Shown: positions 7,205-15,577 of the stretch, in pieces | Layout: each line of letters begins with the position of its first letter | Numbering within the stretch: the first letter of the stretch is position 1 | Assembly: GCA_965249685.1 (NCBI GenBank) | Contig: CBDFMN010000003.1 | Location: forward strand, 124,001-188,000 | DNA: 64,000 bases | Source of the DNA: RH-AL1 sp965249685 | GTDB taxonomy: Bacteria; Pseudomonadota; Alphaproteobacteria; Rhizobiales; Beijerinckiaceae | Direction: 5' to 3' | Program-made: the position numbers and the translations under genes | Notes under the pieces: model-generated | What the model saw: the letters and a program-made list of their open reading frames with translations, nothing else | Told to the model about the DNA's origin: nothing | Database searches by the model: none

Positions 7205-8370
7205 TGCCGGCGAACGAAAGCGCGGCCTTGCCAATCCTTCACCGCTTTCCATCCTGATCGTTCGAGGATCGCGGCGATACGGCGTTGATCGGCGGTTCCG
7301 ACACGCTGGGTATCAATCTGTAGCGCGTCCTTGGCTACGGCGCTGATCTGGACACGCCTCTTGCCGATGAGCCAATCAGCGACGATGTCCTCCCAAGGAT
7401 CGGCCTCATATCGTTCCTCTTGTTGCGGGCGGATGTGTTCGGCTTCGAACGAGCTGTCTGGCCACCATCGACTGCCGGCTCGAAAGCGTTGAAGAGCCTC
7501 GGCGAACAGTTGATCTCGATCAGCGCGAAGTCGGTCTGTGTCGACGGCTCCAACCTTGACCGGCCAGAAACGCCGGCCACCCGTCTCGTCTCGGAGATAT
7601 GTGGATTTGTTGGTCGTGCCGACGAACACGCACTGGCGCGGTTCGATGACCTCTTTCCGCCCGTATGATGGTCGGTAGCGTTCGGTCGTGCGGCTGATGA
7701 AGGCTTTCAAGGCCGCGTCTTCGGCTTTTGACATTGCCGACATTTCGGCGATCTCAATCAGCCATTTTCCAGGAAGATGTTGAGACACATCTTTGCCGGT
7801 CGTCACGTCTGGCAGGCTATCGCTAAACCAGTCTCCGCCAAGGATCGCGCATGCGGTCGATTTCCGCGCGCCTTGTGGGCCTTCCAGAACAACCATGTAA
7901 TCGCACTTGCATCCCGGCTCGATGACGCGCGCGACCATGCCCGTGACGAACATGGCGCCGATCCCTCGTCCGTAAAGCGTATCCTCAGCGCCGAGGTAGT
8001 CCGTAACCCATCGGTCGATTCGCGCGCGGCCGTCCCATACCAGACTGCCGAGCCAATCGCGGATCGGATGGAAAGCCCGCTCAGCGGCGCGGAGGTCGAC
8101 CGCTTGGTGCGTTGTATCCTTTGAAAGGCGCGGCAGCCCATGGCGCTGAAGGTACTCTTGAACCCGGGAGACATCGGTGTCGCGCACGACGCGCGGCAGC
8201 TCGTCATTCTCTAGTTCGTCGGTCCCTCGTGACGGAAGTGGTCGCTCGAGGATGACCGCCTTCAGCATCTCGTCGAGCGCAAAGGCCTCGGCGAGGACCG
8301 GGGACGATCGCAGCGCGCCCATTGCTCGATCGAGATTGCTGGGCGCATCGGTCTTCTTCGCGATGCTCAT
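7195..8370 (-). CDS. Virulence-associated E (VapE) family replication ATPase
   Basis: 391 residues from ATG 8370. Domain signs are an N-terminal helical segment, WLGSLVWDGRARIDRWVTDY, the P-loop variant VVLEGPQGARKSTACAIL, LIEIAEMSAMSKAEDAALKA, the arginine/sensor region RQCVFVGTTNKSTYLRDETG and GRRFWPVKVG, and a C-terminal winged-helix part. These match VapE/DUF3987-like superfamily 3 helicases that serve as initiators in phage satellites and plasmids. Start and upstream stop overlap as ATGA. The iteron-like array at its 3' end and a palindrome just before its start suggest it is the element's Rep. Confidence 0.85.
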   Translation of the reverse strand: MSIAKKTDAPSNLDRAMGALRSSPVLAEAFALDEMLKAVILERPLPSRGTDELENDELPRVVRDTDVSRVQEYLQRHGLPRLSKDTTHQAVDLRAAERAFHPIRDWLGSLVWDGRARIDRWVTDYLGAEDTLYGRGIGAMFVTGMVARVIEPGCKCDYMVVLEGPQGARKSTACAILGGDWFSDSLPDVTTGKDVSQHLPGKWLIEIAEMSAMSKAEDAALKAFISRTTERYRPSYGRKEVIEPRQCVFVGTTNKSTYLRDETGGRRFWPVKVGAVDTDRLRADRDQLFAEALQRFRAGSRWWPDSSFEAEHIRPQQEERYEADPWEDIVADWLIGKRRVQISAVAKDALQIDTQRVGTADQRRIAAILERSGWKAVKDWQGRAFVRRHDA

Positions 8371-8879
8371 GCCGCCACCCGTCGCTGTTCCCGATCTTGT
8401 ACAATGTACAAGATCGGCATCTCGACCGGCTCCCGCCGCCAAGCGTCAAGGCGCGCCCAGGTCGGCAAACCCGTGACCTGGATCCGCACGAGCGCGTCTT
8501 CGACCGTGTCTTTAAGTTCGAGACCTGGACCGGCGGCGGCTAACCGAACCGCGCCGCCGCCAATCGCGCCGAGAAGGACGCGCGGCCCTGGCAAATCGGC
8601 CAATCGCGGCGCTTGGCGATCCAGAAAAATAAGCAAGACCGCGCACACTGAACGGTCAGGCGCCTGAACGGCGATGACCACCGTTGGCAGTCGCGCCTTT
8701 CCCGGCGGCCTATATCGGATTGTTGGAGGCAAGGTGCCCACGAAGCCGATAGACCGGAAGTATGCCTCCGCATACGTGTTCCTCGCTGGTCTGGCCTCTA
8801 CCCATATTCGGCGAACCTCCAAAACGGGATCACGTCTTGGGTCCGGCTTTCGATCAGTCTTCGGACCGGTGCGCCTCAT
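8367..8879 (-). CDS. Short toprim/primase-like protein, probably C-terminally truncated
   Basis: 170 residues with LPPTIRYRPPGKARLPTVVI, AVQAPDRSVCAVLLIFLD, RVLLGAIGGGAVRLA and EDALVRIQVTGLPTWARLDA. These follow the order of plasmid and phage DUF7146-type toprim primases, in which the last part precedes the metal-binding DND motif. Here the protein ends soon after (EPVEMPILYIVQDREQRRVAA), with the end coded by a palindrome, so the catalytic C-terminus is missing. It overlaps both neighbours as ATGA. Confidence 0.6.
   Translation of the reverse strand: MRRTGPKTDRKPDPRRDPVLEVRRIWVEARPARNTYAEAYFRSIGFVGTLPPTIRYRPPGKARLPTVVIAVQAPDRSVCAVLLIFLDRQAPRLADLPGPRVLLGAIGGGAVRLAAAGPGLELKDTVEDALVRIQVTGLPTWARLDAWRREPVEMPILYIVQDREQRRVAA
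8391..8417. promoter_or_regulatory. 27-bp palindrome just upstream of vapE
   Basis: Two perfect 13-base arms (CCGATCTTGTACA and its complement) flank a single central A. It lies 20 bases before the vapE start and inside the 3' end of the previous gene, whose last residues it encodes (ILYIVQD). Shape and place suggest a dimeric regulator or initiator site. No T run follows, so it is not a terminator. Confidence 0.55.
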
Positions 8880-9346
8880 GGGGTCAACCCCAAAGTTTTA
8901 GCCCTCTTGATTAGCCGCGTCGGCGTTTGCATAAGGTGCCGACCAATATCGATCATCATCCCGACGTGGAGGTTGCGACGGATGTTGCGAACGATAACGC
9001 GGTCTGCTTCGGTCAGCCAATCCAGCAGCTCAAACGCATCCGTCCAAGCAATGCGCGAATGATGCGAAATGCCATCCCAGCTCGGCTCTCGGGGCTTGCG
9101 AGGCCGATACTCGGGGTAAGCATTGGGGGCCGGGCTCGGCGCCGCCGTTGGCTTCGGTTGGTAAGCATTCGCAACGATGCCACCGACCACATCAGCGTTT
9201 TCCACTTGCTGTGCGATCCAATGCCAGTCGCGCTCGTTGCTTTTCAGCTTACGTTCAATCGCGCGAGCGGCGGCGACGACCTCGCCGTCGTAGTTGCTGC
9301 CCAACATCGGCACCAAACGCGCCAGGGCAGAGGGGGCGACGCTCAT
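8876..9346 (-). CDS. Conserved island/phage protein, unknown function
   Basis: 156 residues starting MSVAPSALARLVPMLGSNYD then GEVVAAARAIERKLKSNERD, a pattern common in alphaproteobacterial phage and island proteins (DUF2786-like N-terminus). The C-terminal half (RIAWTDAFELLDWLTEADRV, LHVGMMIDIGRHLMQTPTRL) is helical. It overlaps both neighbours by four bases. The role in replication is suggested only by its place upstream of the toprim-like and vapE genes. Confidence 0.6.
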   Translation of the reverse strand: MSVAPSALARLVPMLGSNYDGEVVAAARAIERKLKSNERDWHWIAQQVENADVVGGIVANAYQPKPTAAPSPAPNAYPEYRPRKPREPSWDGISHHSRIAWTDAFELLDWLTEADRVIVRNIRRNLHVGMMIDIGRHLMQTPTRLIKRAKTLGLTP

Positions 9347-9546
9347 GCCGCGCTCTGATCAAAGCAGAGTTCCGTAACCACACGGGCGACGGCAGGTGTC
9401 AGACGCGTGCGCCGGACAATGAGATCATGCTGGATTTCCGAGAAAAGGGGGGCTATCTCTCGGGTGTCAGACGCCGCCAAGCCCTGAACATCCCCGAGGA
9501 CGCCGCCGCTCGCACCGGTCGGCGTCTTCGCTTTTTGAAAGACCAT
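9343..9546 (-). CDS. Small hypothetical island protein
   Basis: 67 residues from ATG 9546 (MVFQKAKTPTGASGG) with a helical C-terminus (PLFSEIQHDLIVRRTRLTPA). Its end overlaps the next start as ATGA and it begins three bases after the AlpA-like gene stop. Position in a tight operon supports it; the function is unknown. Confidence 0.5.
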   Translation of the reverse strand: MVFQKAKTPTGASGGVLGDVQGLAASDTREIAPLFSEIQHDLIVRRTRLTPAVARVVTELCFDQSAA

Positions 9547-9549
9547 GAC

Positions 9550-9756
9550 TCAGGCGGCCTCCACCTTCGCGGGTGGGGCCGTCTCTCGATCGCGGCGCCA
9601 ATCCGCAGCCGCCTCTTTCGAGATCAGCACGCGGGTGCCGACGCGCATGATGCGCGGTCCACGACCTGCCTTGGCCTCGGCGAAATAGAAGCTCGGCGAT
9701 ATGCCGTGGCGCTTGCAGAACTCGGGAATGCTGTATGCGTCTCGTTCTTCCGTCAT
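9550..9756 (-). CDS. AlpA/excisionase-type helix-turn-helix protein
   Basis: 68 residues with YSIPEFCKRHGISPSFYFAE, then GPRIMRVGTRVLISKEAAAD. This is a short MerR-like wing-helix typical of AlpA regulators and excisionases of prophages and satellites. In satellites AlpA drives the replication and packaging operon. Here it lies two genes downstream of the integrase and at the head of the replication gene group, which fits that role. Confidence 0.75.
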   Translation of the reverse strand: MTEERDAYSIPEFCKRHGISPSFYFAEAKAGRGPRIMRVGTRVLISKEAAADWRRDRETAPPAKVEAA

Positions 9757-9840
9757 GTGGATTGCTCCGTTGCAATCCGTATGGCTTACGAGAGACGCAG
9801 GCGCAGCCGGTCTTCAATTCCCTGACTTTATTTGAACACC

Positions 9841-10518
9841 TCAGGCGGCCGCCACCAACAGGATCTGGCGAGCCCTGTCGATCCTGAGCTTCTCAGCCAC
9901 GACTGGCGCCAGACGCGACGAGAGACGGATCATTTCGAGTGTTTTTTCTCCATCAAATAAAAGATCTCCAATATTTAAACCGTTATTGTCACCTGTATTG
10001 ATATGTAAAGCGATAGCCAGATGGAGGACGGCACTGGATGGCTTGATGCAGCGATTATAAATATTACCTTTGTTTCCCTCTGCCTCTCCTCCTGTCGCTT
10101 TTCTGCCTCTACTGCTTCTTTGCCTCTTCGGATCGCTTAAATCAACGCTAATAGCTGCGATCATTTCTTTTGATAAAATTGACGGGACAAATCGGGGGCG
10201 ATCAATCCCGGCATCGTCACAAAGAGCTGCGTGGATTGTCGGCCAAGCTGCCTTAGCGGCAATGAGCCGTTCAGACGAAATAACCCGGGTGGCATCTTGA
10301 ATGATTTTTTCGCAGTCAGAGTGATTGCGTAGGCGACATACAAGCCGAAGGTTCTCTGGAGCTTCGCCCCATTGTTCCGGCTTGGAAACCATCTGGTCTA
10401 CCGCCAAACAAATTAGTGCCCCCGCAGTGTGCTCCGCCCGAGTGGGGTTTTCAGGAAAAGCGAGTGTTCCGGTAAATAGAGCACCAGCTTCGACCATGCT
10501 GAGATCCGAAAAATTCAT
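9841..10518 (-). CDS. Hypothetical protein coupled to the integrase
   Basis: 225 residues starting MNFSDLSMVEAGALFTGTLA, with a Lys/Arg/Gly-rich linker (RQRSSRGRKATGGEAEGNKG) near the middle. The start overlaps the integrase stop as ATGA, so it is translated with it. The 3' half is clearly more AT-rich than its neighbours, which suggests a separate origin. No domain is recognised. About 80 bases separate it from the AlpA-like gene. Confidence 0.6.
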   Translation of the reverse strand: MNFSDLSMVEAGALFTGTLAFPENPTRAEHTAGALICLAVDQMVSKPEQWGEAPENLRLVCRLRNHSDCEKIIQDATRVISSERLIAAKAAWPTIHAALCDDAGIDRPRFVPSILSKEMIAAISVDLSDPKRQRSSRGRKATGGEAEGNKGNIYNRCIKPSSAVLHLAIALHINTGDNNGLNIGDLLFDGEKTLEMIRLSSRLAPVVAEKLRIDRARQILLVAAA

Positions 10519-11789
10519 GACGGCCTCTTCATGACTGAGATGTTCCCCGGCTCCGCTGTCCCGAACGTCGGCGCGAATTTGCGGAGTTGCTCGGCGACGT
10601 AGCTCGGCGCGAGATGAGAATAATGCTTCTCTGTCATCCGCGTGTCGGCGTGGCCGAGGTTATGGGCCACGACCTGGAGCGGGACGCCCATCATCACGTT
10701 GTGGCTTGCGGCCGTGTGTCTGAGGATATGGAACGAGCCACTCTTAATCCGCGCGGCCTTCAGCACCTCGCACATCGGCCGCAGCTGGTGCGATGGCCCC
10801 CACGCGGCGTTGTTCTTCGTCAAGATCAGGATGTCGCTTGCGCGGCCGGCGGTGATCTGTTCGAAAAACCTCTGTCCCTCGGCGGTCAAGACCACGTGAC
10901 GGGACTTCCCCGATTTCGATTGTGCGACAAAGAGCGTGCCGGCGTCGGGGTTGAAGTCTCTAACCCGGATCGCACATAGCTCGCCGTAGCGGCATCCGGT
11001 GAACAGTGCGGCATTGACCAGAGTTCGGAAGTCGCCTTCAGACGCATTGACGAGCCGCTGGACCTCGTCCGTCGTGAAGTAACGCACCCGCGCCACGTCC
11101 GTGCCTTTGAATGGCTTGACGGCGCGCCAGGCGACGTCGCTCGTGATGTCGTCTCGATCCCGGAAGGCCTGATTGAGGCTGGCCTTCAGCGCGGTCAGGG
11201 TCCGATTCGCGCTCGCTTGCCTTCTTCGTCGCTCGTCATCAGTAGCCGGCGCTGAAAGCTCACGAGACGCCTCGCCTGCCTTGCCGCGGACATGGCGGGC
11301 GCGATCGGCAAGGGCATTGCGCCACTTGGCTATGTCGTCGCGCTTCAAGTCGTTCACGAGGCGCGAGCCGAGCGCCGGCCGAATGTGCTTTTCTATCCTG
11401 CTCGCGGTGTCGGATAGCCCTTTGCTCTTTTCCTCCTTGAGCCTGGCGAGATAGGCGTCCATGGCTTCGCCGACAGTCAGCGGGCCGGCCTCGATCGCCG
11501 GAGCCCGTCGCGCGGCGTCAATCGCACGCGCTCGGGCCTGCGCTTGCGACCAGTTCAGGATCATCTTGCCGTCCGCGTCTTGAATGTCGTCGGCCTGCGC
11601 GATCGTCTCCGTCGCATACCGCTCGCCGCCGAGGTAGATCCGGGTCACCCACTTCCCGCCGGATTGATTGCGCCTGTAACCGAGGTCAAGCCCGGTATCG
11701 ATCGAGCGGAAGTAAGGCTTTCCCGATTGCGGAAGCTTCCCACGCGCAGTGGGTGTATCGAGCTTCGGGTCCCGAATTGTCCGTGCCAC
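10515..11789 (-). CDS. Tyrosine-recombinase integrase of the island
   Basis: GTG 11789 gives 424 residues (VARTIRDPKLDTPTARGKL); CGGAG lies eight bases upstream, and starting here matches the family's usual MARTIRDP beginning. An N-terminal arm-binding part, a SAM-like core-binding domain (TVGEAMDAYLARLKEEKSKG) and the catalytic domain follow. The catalytic residues are Arg in TGCRYGELCAI, a lysine in the QSKSGKSR hairpin, His-x-x-Arg in HILRHTAASH, His in VAHNLGHADT and Tyr in TEKHYSHLAP, so it looks active. It faces the tRNA-Glu fragment 136 bases away, its likely attachment site. Confidence 0.92.
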   Translation of the reverse strand: MARTIRDPKLDTPTARGKLPQSGKPYFRSIDTGLDLGYRRNQSGGKWVTRIYLGGERYATETIAQADDIQDADGKMILNWSQAQARARAIDAARRAPAIEAGPLTVGEAMDAYLARLKEEKSKGLSDTASRIEKHIRPALGSRLVNDLKRDDIAKWRNALADRARHVRGKAGEASRELSAPATDDERRRRQASANRTLTALKASLNQAFRDRDDITSDVAWRAVKPFKGTDVARVRYFTTDEVQRLVNASEGDFRTLVNAALFTGCRYGELCAIRVRDFNPDAGTLFVAQSKSGKSRHVVLTAEGQRFFEQITAGRASDILILTKNNAAWGPSHQLRPMCEVLKAARIKSGSFHILRHTAASHNVMMGVPLQVVAHNLGHADTRMTEKHYSHLAPSYVAEQLRKFAPTFGTAEPGNISVMKRPS

Positions 11790-11924
11790 GGCGAAAACTC
11801 CGCTCTGTCCAATGAATGTCCAATACCATGATGTGGACAGATATGGAACACCGTGGAGTGGTGCGGAGCGCACATCAATGATATCAAGACTTTAACGCAT
11901 CGCGGCGGAGCGCCATAGACAGAA

Positions 11925-11978
11925 GTTTGGCCCTCTCACGGCGAAAACAGGGGTTCGATTTCCCTTGGGCGCACCAAT
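11925..11978 (+). other. Attachment-site remnant: 3' half of tRNA-Glu(CTC)
   Basis: The stretch carries an anticodon arm (TGGCC-CTCTCAC-GGCGA, anticodon CTC), a T-arm (AGGGG-TTCGATT-TCCCT) and TGGGCGC-A-CCA. The D-arm and a matching 5' acceptor strand are not convincingly present upstream. A 3' tRNA end next to an integrase is the classic att duplication. Its orientation predicts that the intact tRNA-Glu lies left of this window, at the other end of the island. Confidence 0.65.
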
Positions 11979-12170
11979 TTTTCGATCAGAGCTCCTTAGC
12001 CACGCTTTTGGAACTGCGCTGTCCGATCTATCCAGCCTTTGCTGTGATACGCCTTGGCGTTCGTACAGATCTGTGATCGGCTGAAGTATAGTCTTTGCAC
12101 TTTCGGCTCCGATGCTTTGCTTCGACTTCGGCTTTATACTCTCCTCTACCAATCAAAGGTGGCTCTCGCC

Positions 12171-12509
12171 ATGGAAGAGCTGGAGCGGCGTTGGCGTCGC
12201 GCGGTATGCCGCCCTCTGCATCGCAGTCCGGTCATCACCGATGAAGGGGTGCTGCTGGGGTTCGGCAGCGTTCTGATCCGTCGATCTCAAGGGGCGTTGG
12301 CGCTGCCCTCCGATGGGGAGAGAGCGCTGTGCCTTCTGTTTATCGTCGCACGACAGGCGCAGCCGAACCATCTCGTCGAGGTGTTCCGCCGCGCCATCGG
12401 CTGCTGGGCTTTCCCCAGACAGATATTTGCCGAAAATTACAGCTCGATCGGCATCCACGTGCTGCCCTATCCTGGCGGCGTGCCGCGACCCAACCCGAGG
12501 ATCCGCTGA
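12171..12509 (+). CDS. Hypothetical protein coupled to an Imm52-type immunity gene
   Basis: ATG 12171 is preceded at eight bases by a strong AAAGGTGG ribosome site. The 112 residues begin MEELERRWRRAVCRPLHRSP, include a GVLLGFGSVLIRRSQGALAL strand region and end LPYPGGVPRPNPRIR. Its TGA overlaps the immunity gene's ATG. I recognise no domain. By place it could be a small or truncated toxin or an additional antitoxin-like partner. It lies just outside the island's tRNA-Glu end. Confidence 0.5.
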   Translation: MEELERRWRRAVCRPLHRSPVITDEGVLLGFGSVLIRRSQGALALPSDGERALCLLFIVARQAQPNHLVEVFRRAIGCWAFPRQIFAENYSSIGIHVLPYPGGVPRPNPRIR

Positions 12510-13288
12510 TGATGATCGATCGATCCTACTGGGTGGAGGCGGAATGGGGCAGCCGGGTGGAGACGCCGGCGGCGATCGCCGAGCGCTTCCTGCGCACGGT
12601 CGACGGCCTGTGCACGATCAACCCTATCCTGGATGACTGGTCGTGGGGGGACTATTACGAACTCCGCGAGACGGAACACGAGAGCGGCGTCTACCCGCTC
12701 GACGTCCTTCGACCGCGCATGGCGGACGCGGTCGCCCGTAACATGGGCAACGCTGGCAGGGATGGGCCTGATCCCGATCCTTACCACGGCTACTGGCTGA
12801 TGTCGCAGACGGAGCGGACCGCGCCGGGCAGCCGTGTCAGTCTCGGCGGCAGCACGGGCGCGCGACCGACCGGCGGCTCGTGGGTGACCACCTTCACCAA
12901 TTCTGTGGATATCGAGGTCGGGCTGGAGCCGGACCCGTCCTTGCTGACCTATCCGCTTTGGCGCGCCGTGCTGCTGCTGCTGGCCGAGACCTGGGAGGCG
13001 AGTTGGGTCAGGGCCTCGCCGGGCGACATCAGCACGGCCTGGTCGGGCGGGGGCGGGTACTTCGACTGCGCCTGGATGAGCTACGTGTCGCCGCACTTCG
13101 CGCCGCTGGTCGTGCCGCCGCTCGGGATCGTCGCCGAGCGCCGTCCCAACGGCGGCCTGTTCATGGCCGCCACGACCGAGATGTTCCGCACCGCCGACCC
13201 GCGGCACCTCGCCGCCGCCCGCGCGATCGAGGGAGCTCTGGCGGCCATGAAGAGGCTTCCTTATCCGATTGACGATCCCTACCGATGA
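12509..13288 (+). CDS. Imm52-family immunity protein
   Basis: The product (MMIDRSYWVEAEWGSRVETP) is 259 residues with an intact pattern of Imm52 immunity proteins: AAIAERFLRTVDGL, a WSWGDYYELRET segment, TFTNSVDIEVGL, then VVPPLGIVAERRPNGGLFM and a final TADPRHLAAARAIEGALAAM. Imm52 proteins neutralise polymorphic toxins, often of the Tox-REase-5 nuclease type. No recognisable toxin gene of normal size is next to it, so it may be an orphan immunity gene. Confidence 0.75.
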   Translation: MMIDRSYWVEAEWGSRVETPAAIAERFLRTVDGLCTINPILDDWSWGDYYELRETEHESGVYPLDVLRPRMADAVARNMGNAGRDGPDPDPYHGYWLMSQTERTAPGSRVSLGGSTGARPTGGSWVTTFTNSVDIEVGLEPDPSLLTYPLWRAVLLLLAETWEASWVRASPGDISTAWSGGGGYFDCAWMSYVSPHFAPLVVPPLGIVAERRPNGGLFMAATTEMFRTADPRHLAAARAIEGALAAMKRLPYPIDDPYR

Positions 13289-13376
13289 CGGCCAATGGGG
13301 CAAGGCCCAGGCTCGCGGCGTGCATCGGGTGCATAGAGCCAAAAAGCTTCGTGACTTACTTCGCTTAATGAAAAAA

Positions 13377-13394
13377 GGGCGGCAAAAGCCGCCC
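13377..13394 (-). terminator. Rho-independent terminator of the fasciclin gene
   Basis: The stem GGGCGGC/GCCGCCC with an AAAA loop is followed on the minus strand by six T. It sits 29 bases beyond the fasciclin stop. Confidence 0.85.
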
Positions 13395-13422
13395 TCCCAT
13401 TTGTCGGCCGATCCTGCTTCGA

Positions 13423-13992
13423 TCAGGGCATCAGGACGTGGTCGACGACGTGGATCACCCCGTTCGACTGGATGACGTCGGCGATCGTCACGGTTGCCAT
13501 GCCGCCCTTTGCGTCGACAAGTTCAATCTTGCCTCCCTTATCCTCTGCGGTCAGGTCTTCGCCCTCGACCGTCTTGAGCATGGCCTTGCCTTTGCCGGCC
13601 TTGATCGCGCTCATCAGATCGGCTGCCGTCATTTTTCCTGCGACGACATGGTACGTGAGGATCTTGGTGAGGGTCGCCTTGTTCTCGGGCTTCACCAGCG
13701 TTTCGACGGTGCCCTTCGGCAGGGCGTTGAAAGCCTCGTTGGTCGGGGCGAACACGGTGAACGGCCCGGCGCCGGACAAGGTGTCGACCAGACCGGCTGC
13801 TTTGACAGCGGCCACGAGTGTCGTGTGGTCCTTCGAATTGACGGCGTTCTCGATGATGTTCTTGCTGGGAGACATCGGCGCGCCGCCGACCATGACGGTC
13901 TTTTCCTGCGCGGATGCCGCAGGGAGGGCCGCGCTCATTCCCAAGACGGCCGTAGTCGCGACAAGTGCCACTTTGATCGAAAGACGAAACAT
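13423..13992 (-). CDS. Secreted fasciclin (FAS1) domain protein
   Basis: 189 residues. A signal peptide (MFRLSIKVALVATTAVLGMS, cut after ASAQ) precedes a single FAS1 domain: NAVNSKDHTTLVAAVKAAGL, the H1 box GPFTVFAPTNEAFNAL, LTYHVVAGKM and the H2 box VIQSNGVIHVVDHVLMP. Single-domain FAS1 proteins of this length are common periplasmic adhesion or surface proteins in alphaproteobacteria. It is monocistronic with its own terminator. Confidence 0.9.
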   Translation of the reverse strand: MFRLSIKVALVATTAVLGMSAALPAASAQEKTVMVGGAPMSPSKNIIENAVNSKDHTTLVAAVKAAGLVDTLSGAGPFTVFAPTNEAFNALPKGTVETLVKPENKATLTKILTYHVVAGKMTAADLMSAIKAGKGKAMLKTVEGEDLTAEDKGGKIELVDAKGGMATVTIADVIQSNGVIHVVDHVLMP

Positions 13993-14249
13993 TCAAATCT
14001 CCTTGCGTACCAATCGCAGTAGAAACTGCTTGGCTTATAATGTACGTCGTACCCCACCCAAAGGTTCTGAAAAATAGTCGATTTTTTCCCCATCGGCCGA
14101 TAGACATAGAGCGTTCGATTACGAATGTTCTACATAATTTCTGCGACAATCCGGCGACGGAAACTTTTGATGCCGATCTCTAGTTCCGATCTTCAAGCGG
14201 AATGGCGCTCCAGCATAGCGCCTCACGGGGATCGCTGTTGCGAGGCGGC

Positions 14250-15413
14250 CTATGGCGCGCGCGCCGCCGTGCCCCGTCCCAGGGCAAGTCTGACGACGAG
14301 GAGTGGGGAGGTCTTCAGCCGCAGGAGCCAAGCGGTGACATCCCGCGCGCCGAACACCGCCGCCAGGCTGGGATAATGCAGGCATACCTGTTGCGCGAGG
14401 TAGCTGGGACAACCGGCCATGCTCGAAGGCAGGCGAGGCCATAGATTGTTGACGGCGGTCAGGGCGGCGATCAGATCCGCCCTTTGGTGCAGTCGCGGCG
14501 CGATGTCCGGCGCGTACCGGACGAAATGGTCGATGAGCGCCATGTTGGCCACATCGTTGTTGTTCTTCGCGCCCGCGTCGTCGAAGGAGCGCATACGGTT
14601 GAGCGAGGGATGGCGCGAGAAGATGTTGCCGCCGTGCAGGCGGTAAGCCGCCACCGGCGCGTCGATCAGCGCGCTGCCCATCAGGCTCGAGATCCCGTGC
14701 ATGAGGTAGGTGTCGGTACCGCTTACCATCGCTTGCAGCGTCGCCTGCGACATGACCACCTGCAGCGCATCCTTGCGGAAGCAGTTCGCCGAGGTCGGCG
14801 ACCAGATCCAGGGGTCGATGACCGGCGGAGGAGAGATATGGACGGCATCGAGCGCGATGGGGGCGTCTTCGGCCGTCCGCCAGGGGCAGGGCGCGAGGCC
14901 GGCGATGCTGCGAAGGGCCCCGGGGACCCGACCGCGACCCGATCGCACGAACTCGGAGAACTGCGGCGAGGTGGACAGAACCATGCGGTTCTCCACGCAT
15001 TGCAGGATGTCACCCGAGGTGAAGCCGACGGGTACGCGCAGACACAGGTGAGCGTAGATGTGCGTTTCCACCGCGCGCCGCAGCAGATAGTCATCCGCAT
15101 CGAGGAAGATGACGTAGTCGCCGCTCGCGCGGGCGAAGCCCTCGGCCGAGGCGACGCTCTGCCCGCCGTTTTGCGGCCGCCGAATGATCTGCAGCGTGGG
15201 GGTCTCGGCCTCCAACTCGGCCAGCACCGTGCAACTGTCGTCGGTGGACGCGTTGTCGACGACGATGCACTCGATATTGGCGTAGCTCTGCTGCAGAACC
15301 GAGTGCACGGCGTCCCGCAGGTATCGACCGTAATTGTAGTTGACGACGACGACGCTGACGCGGGGGAGGTCCGGCTGCGGCCCGCTGGTGGGATCGAAAG
15401 TTGCGATCGTCAT
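14250..15413 (-). CDS. Family 2 glycosyltransferase
   Basis: 387 residues with a GT-A fold: RVSVVVVNYNYGRYLRDAVH, IECIVVDNASTDDS, GGQSVASAEGFARASGDYVI and the metal-binding DxD in FLDADDYLL. It should transfer a sugar from a nucleotide sugar to an unknown acceptor in the cytoplasm or at the membrane, probably for surface polysaccharide. No polysaccharide operon surrounds it. The C-terminal half is helical and unrecognised. Confidence 0.85.
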   Translation of the reverse strand: MTIATFDPTSGPQPDLPRVSVVVVNYNYGRYLRDAVHSVLQQSYANIECIVVDNASTDDSCTVLAELEAETPTLQIIRRPQNGGQSVASAEGFARASGDYVIFLDADDYLLRRAVETHIYAHLCLRVPVGFTSGDILQCVENRMVLSTSPQFSEFVRSGRGRVPGALRSIAGLAPCPWRTAEDAPIALDAVHISPPPVIDPWIWSPTSANCFRKDALQVVMSQATLQAMVSGTDTYLMHGISSLMGSALIDAPVAAYRLHGGNIFSRHPSLNRMRSFDDAGAKNNNDVANMALIDHFVRYAPDIAPRLHQRADLIAALTAVNNLWPRLPSSMAGCPSYLAQQVCLHYPSLAAVFGARDVTAWLLRLKTSPLLVVRLALGRGTAARAP

Positions 15414-15577
15414 TCCGGTCCTGCGGTCGACTTATCCCGTGGGGAGCCCTGGCGGCTCGCGCCGGGGCATAGCACGAAAGCCAGCGGTGAGACGATTTTC
15501 TACCGGGCCGTTGGCGGGATACGCCGCCCGGTGGGTCTCCGCGAGCGCCCAGTTGTAGGCAGGCGACTGATGCCCGG

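Noticed and set aside
6981..7205. Leftward 74-residue frame with MTHDAPMTHF
   Set aside because: Its repeated start is made by the iteron-like repeats; no ribosome site or domain, and it overlaps the vapE end.
8391..8417. Palindrome before vapE as a transcription terminator
   Set aside because: No T run follows on either strand, and the operon continues across it.
11892..12152. Leftward frame with GNRTPVFAVRG
   Set aside because: This peptide is the usual false reading through a tRNA 3' end; the DNA is the tRNA-Glu fragment.
12153..12458. Leftward 101-residue frame opposite the gene before the Imm52 gene
   Set aside because: The rightward frame has a strong ribosome site and a stop-start overlap with the next gene.
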